Of a stretch of DNA of 64,000 nucleotides, positions 25,170 to 33,217 are shown in pieces (the stretch's first letter is position 1; every line of letters starts with the position of its first letter). The stretch lies in contig JAFGBI010000190.1 of NCBI GenBank assembly GCA_016933275.1, positions 1 through 64,000 on the forward strand, in the 5' to 3' direction. This stretch comes from Polyangiaceae bacterium. Lineage in GTDB: Bacteria; Myxococcota_A; Polyangia; Polyangiales; Polyangiaceae. The notes beneath the pieces are model-generated. The model searched no databases, was not told the origin of the DNA, and was given only the letters and a program-made list of their open reading frames with translations. The translations under genes and the position numbers were made by a program.

Positions 25170-28100
25170 CTATTCGTCGACCTTGCCGGAGAACACCCAA
25201 TCCGCCGCGAACTCGTCCTTTTTGGGTGTCGGCAGAAGCTCCCCGCGCGGTCCATCGCGGCGCACCACCCGGGTGACCCGGCTCGCCGAGTCCTCGTTCT
25301 CGCGCGCGACCACCGTGATGACGTTGATCCCAGGCTGGAGCTTCACGTCGTGGCTGATGATCATCTGGTCGCGTCGCTGCCCCTTGGGCGCCGACTGGTA
25401 GTACACCTTAGTAGCACCGACGAAGATGTACGTGTCGAGCACGCCGTCCGGATCCTTGGCGACGCCCTCGATGTGAACCTGATTGCCGCGAATGGCTAGC
25501 TCCCCGGACCCGAGCTCGAGCACCGGCGGCGACCGCTGGAGCAGCGGAGCGAAGACAGGACTCGCAGCCTTCTTGGTCTCGGCGAGGGCGCGGGTCTCGA
25601 CAAAACCGAAGCGGTCCCCCAAAAGACGGAGCTTGGTGAACTCCCCGAAGGTACCGAGCCGCTCGCACACGGTTCCCTGCGCGAGACGCCCCACCTCCGG
25701 TGCGGTCGCAGACGGCTGTGCACGAACCATCACTCCGTCCGTGCGCGCCGCCACGTTGCCGTGTGACTCGGTCACGAAGAGGCCGTTGCGCGTGACCGGG
25801 ATGTCGAGCTTCTCGTGCGCCAGCACGTCGAGGTCCCGATCCGCCACCGACACCTCAACCTTGGCGACGCTCTCTTGCAGCGCCGGCAGGACGTCGAAGG
25901 TGAAGGCGACCTCCCGCTGTTCTCCGGGCTGGAGTCCCGATACGTCGAAGCGTCCGTTGTGGAGCAAGAGCCCATCACCGGTGAGGTTCCGGAGGTTCGC
26001 CTGGGTCTCGTAGGAGCGACCGGTACCGACGTTCTTCAACGTGAGGTAGATCGTGACGCCCTCGCCCCGGGCCACCTGTCCGTCCCCATTGGCGGTCCGG
26101 CTGTCGACGATCTGGTAGGTGTACGCGAACACCGGCCGCGGCAGGCTCTGCACCGTCGGTCGCAGAGACGTCTCCCGGGGAGCCTCCCCACCCTCGGCGA
26201 AGAACCGGACCGTGACGACGTCCTGCCGAGTGACTGCGTTCTTCGGGATCCGGCACACTCGCTTCGCTTCCTGCGGCACCGGCGTGGACGAACCGGGTTT
26301 CCGGCCTTCGATCTCGCACCACCCCAAGGGTGCACGAGCGGTTAGGGTCTGACCCGGCATGACCTTGCCGAAGATGAGCTCCTTCTCGTTGTAGTAGCCT
26401 CCGTCGCTCTTGGTAACGGCGCGCAACTGGTAGATCGGTTCCTGGCCACGGTTGGTGACCGCGACCTCTAGGGACATCGCCTCGCCCGCCGTCACCGAAT
26501 TCCCGATCCGATCCGTCTTGGCGACAACGTCGTACTCGCTGGCGCGTGGTCCTGGGGGGGCGTTCTTCGGCGGTGCCGTCCAGTCAACCCCGAGACGCGC
26601 TAGGTCGCTGGCGATCGCGCCGAGCTCGCCATCCTGGACCTTCTCGAGCGTCGCCTTCGCCTGCTGGAGCTGCGCTGGGCGGGGCGTTCGCGGCAGCTTC
26701 TCCACCAGATCCCGGGCGAACCGCACCGGGAAGTCGAGCTCGAACTCATCCTCCTCGATGTCGCCCCCGCGCTCGATGATCGCGAGGCGTGCCGGCTCGG
26801 GGAGGTTATAACGAAGCTTGAAGTACGGAACCTCCCGGGAACGTCGGGCCGCCGTGTCGAGGCTCTGCGACAGGTCGCGCTCACCGAACCGATCCGAGCG
26901 GTACAGGTCCATTTCGAGTGGATCGGCAGTCATCGGATCCAGCTCGACGTCGGGGGTCACCCCGACCCCTTGGATCGAGAAATCCCCGGGCGTGAGGTAC
27001 TCGGCGATGGTGAGCTTGAGCGCGGCGCCGTCGGGGGTGACCTGCGGAAACACGAGCTGCACCGTTCCCTTGCCGAAGGTGCGCTGCCCAACGACCACGG
27101 CCCGGTCGAGGTTCTTCAGGGCCCCGGCGACGATCTCACTGGCGCTGGCGCTGGAGCCGTTGACGAGCACGACGATGGGGTAGCTCGCCTCGGTACCCCT
27201 GCGCGTCGCCTGCTTCTCGTCGCGTCCTTCGCTGTGGCCAACCGTCGCCACGATCACGCCGTGGTCGAGAAACCGGTCCGCCACTTTGGCCGCCTGCTCG
27301 AGCAGTCCACCCGGATTCTCCCGGAGGTCGAGCACCAGCCCGCGCAACGGCTCCCGCTCGGCGAGCTTCGCCAGGGCGTCGCCGAGTTCATCGTCCGTGC
27401 TGGCTTGAAACTGCTTGATGCGGGCGTAACCGACCCCCCCACCGAGGGGCCGCGAATCGACGGAGTGGATCCGAATCACCTCGCGCGTAAGCTCGAAGGG
27501 GCGCGATCCCTGCCACCCGCCTTGACCATCTCGGTGGACCCAAACCGTGACCTTGGTGCCGGGTTGGCCACGGAGCCGCCCCACCGCGTCGTCGAGCGGC
27601 ATGTTCAGCGTCGACTCGTTGTTGATCTTCGTAATCCGATCGAGCCGCTTCAGGCCCGCACGACCGGCAGGAGTCTCCGGCATTGGCCGCATCACGGTGA
27701 GGGCCTGATCGCGGATGGAGATGACGATCCCGAGCCCGCCGAAATGGCCGGAGGTCGAGAGGTTCATCTCCCGGTACTCCTCCGGGCTCATGAACACACT
27801 GTGCGGATCGAGAGTGCGAAGCATCCCGTTGCACGCCGCGTACTCGAGCTCGCGGAGGTCGACGTCGGTGTCGCGCAGCTGCTCCTGGAGAAAGGCGAAA
27901 ACCTCGCGAAGACGGGCCGCCACGTCCCACGGACCCTGTACGTTGTCGACGCGGAACTCACGTTCGGCGTCATAGACGCGCACCTTCACGCGTGGGGAGT
28001 TCTCGTCGTGCAGGATGATGACCTGCGCCACCTCGAGCTGGACCTGGTTGAGCGCAGAGAGGAACATCTGCCGCGGATCGACGCGACCTGGGGTGACGTA

Positions 28101-28310
28101 CTGCTTGCTGATGGTTTCGAGGGTCGGCATCACCGCCGAGAGCCGTGTCGGCTCGTAGGGCGTCATGGCGCGGCCCGGGTTGGCCACCGCGTGCGCCGCC
28201 TCGAAGCCCCGCCAGAGCCCGCCGATGCCGAAGGTCAGCGCAACGTAGGTCGCCATGCCGAACAGGCAGAGGACGATGGTGACCCGGGCAACGCGCTCGA
28301 GGATCCGCAT
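25170..28310 (-). CDS. Very large S41 (carboxy-terminal processing) protease with PDZ and C-terminal SH3b-like region
   Basis: From the ATG at 28310 the protein has 1046 residues, about twice the usual CtpA/Prc size. One N-terminal membrane segment (about 8-30) anchors it. A PDZ domain (about 165-250, with GGLGIVI) precedes the S41 core, whose nucleophile Ser lies in NGSSASASEI and the general-base Lys in TFGKGTVQ. The last 500 residues carry beta-sandwich repeats, a segment with two cysteines, and an SH3b-like part (VMVRAQPSATAPEVGRL) followed by another beta domain. Such additions often bind peptidoglycan or substrate. It follows mlaD on the same strand, suggesting envelope maintenance. Confidence 0.88.
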   Translation of the reverse strand: MRILERVARVTIVLCLFGMATYVALTFGIGGLWRGFEAAHAVANPGRAMTPYEPTRLSAVMPTLETISKQYVTPGRVDPRQMFLSALNQVQLEVAQVIILHDENSPRVKVRVYDAEREFRVDNVQGPWDVAARLREVFAFLQEQLRDTDVDLRELEYAACNGMLRTLDPHSVFMSPEEYREMNLSTSGHFGGLGIVISIRDQALTVMRPMPETPAGRAGLKRLDRITKINNESTLNMPLDDAVGRLRGQPGTKVTVWVHRDGQGGWQGSRPFELTREVIRIHSVDSRPLGGGVGYARIKQFQASTDDELGDALAKLAEREPLRGLVLDLRENPGGLLEQAAKVADRFLDHGVIVATVGHSEGRDEKQATRRGTEASYPIVVLVNGSSASASEIVAGALKNLDRAVVVGQRTFGKGTVQLVFPQVTPDGAALKLTIAEYLTPGDFSIQGVGVTPDVELDPMTADPLEMDLYRSDRFGERDLSQSLDTAARRSREVPYFKLRYNLPEPARLAIIERGGDIEEDEFELDFPVRFARDLVEKLPRTPRPAQLQQAKATLEKVQDGELGAIASDLARLGVDWTAPPKNAPPGPRASEYDVVAKTDRIGNSVTAGEAMSLEVAVTNRGQEPIYQLRAVTKSDGGYYNEKELIFGKVMPGQTLTARAPLGWCEIEGRKPGSSTPVPQEAKRVCRIPKNAVTRQDVVTVRFFAEGGEAPRETSLRPTVQSLPRPVFAYTYQIVDSRTANGDGQVARGEGVTIYLTLKNVGTGRSYETQANLRNLTGDGLLLHNGRFDVSGLQPGEQREVAFTFDVLPALQESVAKVEVSVADRDLDVLAHEKLDIPVTRNGLFVTESHGNVAARTDGVMVRAQPSATAPEVGRLAQGTVCERLGTFGEFTKLRLLGDRFGFVETRALAETKKAASPVFAPLLQRSPPVLELGSGELAIRGNQVHIEGVAKDPDGVLDTYIFVGATKVYYQSAPKGQRRDQMIISHDVKLQPGINVITVVARENEDSASRVTRVVRRDGPRGELLPTPKKDEFAADWVFSGKVDE

Positions 28311-28429
28311 GGCGAAGGAGTATAGAGCCGATCGTGGCGCGCTGCCTCGTCGCGCGAGGCAGCGCCGCTGGCGCGCACCGAGCGGGCGGTCGCCGAGCGG
28401 GCGCTCAGCGGGCGTGGGCCGCGGTCCGC

Positions 28430-29602
28430 TCACTTGGGTCGTCCCGCCGCGGGATCGGCCGCCGCGGCGTCGGTCGCCGGACGCTCCGGCGTGGGACCTG
28501 GGTCGGTGACCTTGACACCCGGCATCGGCTCGTCGCGCTCGATGGAGTAACGAACGAGCGCGCGCAGGGAGCGGTTCCGCTCAACGTTGCCAAGGAGAAG
28601 CTTGATGTCCTCGTACACGGACGGATCGACGAGCAGCGCACCGAGCGTCCCCCGCCCCGCCCGGACGTCCGCGACGATGTGGCGGAGGTCCCCGCTCATG
28701 GCGTTCAGGTTCGCCATCATGGCTTCGGACTTCTCATCGCCGTAGATGAGAGTCCGCGCCGGACCGTTGCCCTCGCGGATCCCCTTCAACGTGGTCGCGA
28801 CCTCTTCGGCGGCCGTGCCGAACCGGTCGAGCGTCTCTGTGGGGCCCTCACCGTAGACGACCTCGTGGACGAAACCGGGCCCTTCCTCGATCCGCCCTAG
28901 AACGGCATTCGCGTGGTTCACGGTCGTGGTAAGCTCTCTGGAGGTCTTCTCTAGGCTGGAAACGAGGTGGGAGAGCCGGTCTGCTTCGCTGGGATCGCGG
29001 AGTAGCCGGGCGACATAGCCGTCACCCTCGTTCACCTGCTTGAGGATCCCAGCGACCGAATGGATCGTCGACGCGACGTCCGCCCGAAACGCGTCGTCGG
29101 CGAGGGTCCCCGTCGTGGTCTCGAGGTTGGACATCACCTTCTCGGCCTTCTCGCCAATGGTCTCCGCGCGGTTCATCATGGCCTCGAACCCGCCGCCCTC
29201 GGCGCTCGGGATGGTGCCCCCCGGGGTGAGCTCCGGCTTGGCGGAGTCGCCCACGGTAACGACGACCATTTTGTCTCCCAACATGCCTTTTCCGGCAATG
29301 GTGGCCACGCTGTCCGTGCGAATCCGAATGGCAGCGTCGCGCGCGACGGCGATGGTGACGTAAAGCTTCGGATCCCGGCGTTCCTCACCGTAGTCGACCC
29401 TCTTCACGGTCCCAACGTCGATCCCACCCATGCGCACGGGGGAACCCTGCTTCAACCCCTGAACGTCGGCAAACACGACCGAGTACTGGTGCTTCGGGCT
29501 GAAGAGCCCCTGCTCCTGCCCGATGAGGGAAATCACCAAACCGGCGGCCGTGAGGCCCGCCACCACGAACCCTCCGACCTTGATTTCCCGTGAGTAGCCC
29601 AT
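28430..29602 (-). CDS. mlaD: MlaD-family phospholipid transporter substrate-binding protein
   Basis: The 390-residue protein begins YSREIKVGGFVVAGLTAAG, giving one N-terminal membrane anchor, then the MCE/MlaD beta-barrel domain with LKQGSPVRMGGIDVGTV and KGMLGDKMVVV. A long helical region (about 150-360) follows and could form a hexameric tube or coiled coil, as in longer MCE proteins. It ends in an Ala/Pro-rich tail. mlaF is 121 bases upstream on the same strand. No mlaE permease is present in the window. Confidence 0.88.
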   Translation of the reverse strand: MGYSREIKVGGFVVAGLTAAGLVISLIGQEQGLFSPKHQYSVVFADVQGLKQGSPVRMGGIDVGTVKRVDYGEERRDPKLYVTIAVARDAAIRIRTDSVATIAGKGMLGDKMVVVTVGDSAKPELTPGGTIPSAEGGGFEAMMNRAETIGEKAEKVMSNLETTTGTLADDAFRADVASTIHSVAGILKQVNEGDGYVARLLRDPSEADRLSHLVSSLEKTSRELTTTVNHANAVLGRIEEGPGFVHEVVYGEGPTETLDRFGTAAEEVATTLKGIREGNGPARTLIYGDEKSEAMMANLNAMSGDLRHIVADVRAGRGTLGALLVDPSVYEDIKLLLGNVERNRSLRALVRYSIERDEPMPGVKVTDPGPTPERPATDAAAADPAAGRPK

Positions 29603-29723
29603 CGGTTCGGTCAATCTTTGCGCAATGCTGGGGGACTGCAACCTCGGGACGCGCCCCGCCGAGGCGGTGCCGATCCCGCCCCAAGCGCGCCTGACCCCAC
29701 GGCACGGTTTTGCCACGAGAAGG

Positions 29724-30500
29724 TCATGCGTTCAACAGCGTCTCCACGTCCTCCTGCGCAGGAGCGATGCCCTCGACGAAGTTCGTGACCCGAGGATCGG
29801 GCGAGGATCGAAACTCGTCCACGGTGCCATGGGCGATGATGCGCCCGCTGTGCACCATCGCCACCCGATCGCTGATCGAAAAGGCGCTCTTCATGTCGTG
29901 GGTCACGACGATGCTGGTGATGCTGAGCTTGCGCTGCAGACCCATGATGAGGTGATTGACTCGGGCGGTGTTGATCGGATCGAGGCCCGTCGTCGGTTCG
30001 TCGTAGAGTAGGACCTCGGGCTGCACGGCGATCGCCCGGGCCAGCGCGACGCGCTTTCGCATCCCTCCCGACAGGTCCGCCGGCTGCATCGCCTCGACCC
30101 CCGGCAGATCCACCAGACCGAGGGCCCAGGCCACCCGCTCTTGGATCTGCTCGCGGGTCATCGAGTGATGGAAGTGCTCCTCGAGCCCATAGGCGACGTT
30201 CTGGCCGACGGTGATCGAGTCGAAGAGGGCACCGGCCTGGAAGAGCATCGCGATGCGCCGACGAACCTCCGAAAGCTCCCGCTCCTTCATGCGCGTCACC
30301 TCCGCGCCGTCAAACTCGATGGAACCCGCGTCGGCTCGCAAGAGCCCGATGAGCATCTTGAGCATGACGCTCTTGCCAACCCCGGAGCCGCCGACCACCG
30401 TGAGCACCTGGCCCCGGTTCACGGAAAGGTCGAGGTTCTCGTAGATGACCTTCGGGCCAAACCGCTTCTTCACGCGGCGAAACTGGATGAGGGCGCTCAT
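29724..30500 (-). CDS. mlaF: ABC transporter ATP-binding protein of Mla type
   Basis: It should power lipid movement between the membranes. The 258-residue protein has the Walker A GGSGVGKS, the Q-loop (AMLFQAGALFDS, whose GALFDSITV form is typical of MlaF), the signature LSGGMRKR, Walker B LLYDEPTTGLDP and the H-loop THDM. The ATG at 30500 starts the conserved domain; the upstream extension is Arg-rich. mlaD follows. The membrane subunit MlaE must be encoded elsewhere. Confidence 0.92.
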   Translation of the reverse strand: MSALIQFRRVKKRFGPKVIYENLDLSVNRGQVLTVVGGSGVGKSVMLKMLIGLLRADAGSIEFDGAEVTRMKERELSEVRRRIAMLFQAGALFDSITVGQNVAYGLEEHFHHSMTREQIQERVAWALGLVDLPGVEAMQPADLSGGMRKRVALARAIAVQPEVLLYDEPTTGLDPINTARVNHLIMGLQRKLSITSIVVTHDMKSAFSISDRVAMVHSGRIIAHGTVDEFRSSPDPRVTNFVEGIAPAQEDVETLLNA

Positions 30501-30610
30501 GGGTCGGAGGTGCCGTGAGGACCGATTCGGCCCCAGAATGCCTCCCCGCGCAAGCTTGACGCGCCCGAGCGCGCTGGCACGACCCGTTGCCGCCGGTACG
30601 GGCTCGATCG

Positions 30611-32350
30611 CTATCCCTGGCAGGGCTCGACGCGCTCGATCCCGATCTCGACGGCGCCTCCACCGCGCCACCGGTCCCAGCGGAGCGACCCGGTGACCAA
30701 AACCTGGCCGAGCCGGGATTCGGCCGTCGCACCAAGGCCCGGCCCGAAGCCCGTGACGAGCCGCCCGTCGTCGAGGCGAAGCTCCACCTTGAGGTGGCCG
30801 CCCCGGACCTCACGCGCGCTCACCACCGTCCCACGGATCCGGAACCGTGGCGCGGGATTCCGCTCGCCGAACGGCTCGAGGCGCTCCAGATCGCGTAGGA
30901 TCCGCGCTGGATCGTCGGATGGCTGGAGGGGGACGGCGGGAGCGTCCGGGACCGGGACAGCCGTTATGCCAGCGCAGATGCTGGTGAACGCCTCACGGAG
31001 CTCGCCAAGCCGTTCGTAGCGCACCTCGAGGCCAGCTGCGGCATGGTGGCCACCGAAGCGGTCGAGGAGGGGCGCCACCGCGGAAACCGCATCGAACAGG
31101 GGAAATCCCCGCGGCCCGCGCACCGACCCCCGCCCCACGCCAGCGTCGTCGAACCCGATCACCACGACGGGGCAGCCAAGGTCCGCGGCGAGTCGACCCG
31201 CGACGATCCCGACGATCCCGTGGTTCCACCCTGCGCGACCGAGCACCAAGGCATTATGGTCGCGCCACCCCTGCCGCTCGATCTCCGCGGAAGCCTCGGC
31301 GATGATCCGGTCCTGCTGCGTTCTCCGTTCGATGGTCCGCTGCTCGAGCTCCGCGGCCAGCGCCGCTGCCCGGGTGGGATCCGCGCAGAGGAGGAGCTCG
31401 AGCGCCGGCGCGGCGGAGCCGAGCCGTCCCGGGGCGTTCAGCCGCGGCGCGAGCCGGAAGGCGACGTCCTCGGCCCCCACGGGCGTGTCGCCAAGCAGCG
31501 ACGCGAGCTCCGCCAGGGCCCGCAGACCCGGTCGGGAGGGGTGTCGGAGCCGCGCAAGCCCTGCTCGCACCAGCACCCGGTTGTCCCCGTCGAGCGGGGC
31601 CACGTCGGCGATCGTGCCGATCGCCACCATGTCCAAGAGCTCGCGTAGGTCGATCTGGACGCCAAGCTCACGTCGAAGGGCCGCGGCCACCGAGAGCGCG
31701 AGCCCACACGACGCGAGTCCGTCGTACGGGAATCTGCAGTCGGGCCGGTGCGGGTTCAGGAACGCTACCGCAGGCAGTGGCTCATCCGGGACGAGGTGGT
31801 GATCGATGACGATAACATCGAGACCCCTCCGGCCGAGCTCGGCAATCACCGCATGATCGGACGAGCCGCAGTCGCAGGTGACGAGCAGCGTCGCGCCGCT
31901 CGCAGCGATTCGGGCCGCGGCGGTGGGGGTGACGCCATAGCCCCCGTCGAACCGGCTCGCGAGCAGCGGCAGTGCCTCCACGTCGAGACGACGGAGGACC
32001 TCGGTGAGGATCGCGGTCGCCGTGATGCCGTCGCAGTCATAGTCCCCGAAGACAGCGACGCGCTCCCTTCGGCGCACGGCGTCGGCGAGGCGGACCGTCG
32101 CCTCGGCGCGCCCGGCCATCCCGTCGGGAGGTGTCAGGTGGGCAAGGCGCGGGTCGAGAAACCGAGCCGCGGCGACCGGATCGGAGATGCCGCGCCCCAC
32201 GAGGATCCCGGCCACGGTGACGGACAGGTCCATCGCCCGCGCGAGCACGGCCACCGACTCGCCATCTGGATCGGGGCCGCTCGACCCGGGGCGGCCCAGC
32301 ACGGCGCGACCGGCGAGGGGACTGGTGGCCGGAGCGGGGTCGGGGGGCAT
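30611..32350 (-). CDS. recJ: Single-stranded-DNA-specific exonuclease RecJ
   Basis: A 5'-3' single-strand exonuclease of recombination and repair. The 579-residue protein has the DHH phosphoesterase motifs VFGDYDCDG, TCDCGSSD and VIDHHL, and the DHHA1 motif FGGHHAAAGL, then the OB-like C-terminal domain. The length fits bacterial RecJ. The ATG at 32350 is chosen; a GTG at 32371 in the same frame is possible. It lies upstream of mlaF on the same strand with a 110-base gap. Confidence 0.93.
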   Translation of the reverse strand: MPPDPAPATSPLAGRAVLGRPGSSGPDPDGESVAVLARAMDLSVTVAGILVGRGISDPVAAARFLDPRLAHLTPPDGMAGRAEATVRLADAVRRRERVAVFGDYDCDGITATAILTEVLRRLDVEALPLLASRFDGGYGVTPTAAARIAASGATLLVTCDCGSSDHAVIAELGRRGLDVIVIDHHLVPDEPLPAVAFLNPHRPDCRFPYDGLASCGLALSVAAALRRELGVQIDLRELLDMVAIGTIADVAPLDGDNRVLVRAGLARLRHPSRPGLRALAELASLLGDTPVGAEDVAFRLAPRLNAPGRLGSAAPALELLLCADPTRAAALAAELEQRTIERRTQQDRIIAEASAEIERQGWRDHNALVLGRAGWNHGIVGIVAGRLAADLGCPVVVIGFDDAGVGRGSVRGPRGFPLFDAVSAVAPLLDRFGGHHAAAGLEVRYERLGELREAFTSICAGITAVPVPDAPAVPLQPSDDPARILRDLERLEPFGERNPAPRFRIRGTVVSAREVRGGHLKVELRLDDGRLVTGFGPGLGATAESRLGQVLVTGSLRWDRWRGGGAVEIGIERVEPCQG

Positions 32351-32451
32351 GGGCAGGGGGGAGCAACGCACGCCGCGTGAGGCGAGTCAACGTTCAGAAC
32401 ACTGGCGAGGAAGCCTCGACGGGGCTAGGAATCCGGAGAAGGAGTTCCGCG

Positions 32452-33156
32452 ATGTACGAAGGCTACGGGAATCACGCTCGTGCGATCGGTGGCTACGCCC
32501 CGAGCGCCGTCGACCGCCGCGCGACGTTCATCGTCCGCACCTACAATCACCTCTTCCTCGCGATCGTCGCCTTCGCCCTCCTTGAGGTCGGTTTGTTCAA
32601 GGCAGGCCTCGCCGAGCCAATCGCCCTGGTGCTCGGACGGAATTGGTGGCTCGCGCTCGGCGGGTTCGTCCTCATCAGCTGGCTCGCCAGCCGCTGGGCG
32701 CACACGGCCCGCTCGCGCACCACCCAGTACGCCGGACTCGCCGCGATGGTGGTGGCCGAGGCGATCCTCTTCGTCCCGCTCCTCTACATCGCGAACCGGG
32801 TCGCTGAGGGCACCATCCATAGCGCCGCCCTCGTCACCTTCGTTGGTTTCGGGAGCCTGACCGCGATCGCCTTCGTCACCCGACGCGACTTCAGTTTCCT
32901 CCGCGGGGTCGTGATGTGGGGCGGCATCGTGGCGCTGCTGCTGATCGGTGGGGCGCTCCTCTTCCAATTCGAGCTCGGGGTCTTCTTCAGCGTGGCGATG
33001 GTCGCGCTGGCAGGGGCCTCGATCCTCTACGAGACCTCGAATGTGCTCCATCACTTCCCGGAGGATCGGTACGTCGCCGCCGCGCTCCAGCTCTTCGCCT
33101 CCGTCGCGCTGATGTTCTGGTACGTTCTTCGCATCTTCCTCACGTCACGGGATTGA
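32452..33156 (+). CDS. Bax inhibitor-1 family membrane protein
   Basis: The 234-residue protein starts at an ATG preceded by GGAGAAGGAG. After a soluble start it has about seven membrane segments, and it contains the characteristic YETSNVLHH segment near the end of the BI-1/YbhL family. Bacterial members are proposed pH-sensitive calcium leak channels or partners of membrane quality-control proteases. The charged pair typical near the C-terminus is not clear here. It is monocistronic, convergent with the RND exporter gene. Confidence 0.87.
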   Translation: MYEGYGNHARAIGGYAPSAVDRRATFIVRTYNHLFLAIVAFALLEVGLFKAGLAEPIALVLGRNWWLALGGFVLISWLASRWAHTARSRTTQYAGLAAMVVAEAILFVPLLYIANRVAEGTIHSAALVTFVGFGSLTAIAFVTRRDFSFLRGVVMWGGIVALLLIGGALLFQFELGVFFSVAMVALAGASILYETSNVLHHFPEDRYVAAALQLFASVALMFWYVLRIFLTSRD

Positions 33157-33217
33157 ACGGCCCACGCACCGTTGCAGATGGCTGCCGAGGATCAGGGATC
33201 CCGGACCGGACTTCCTT

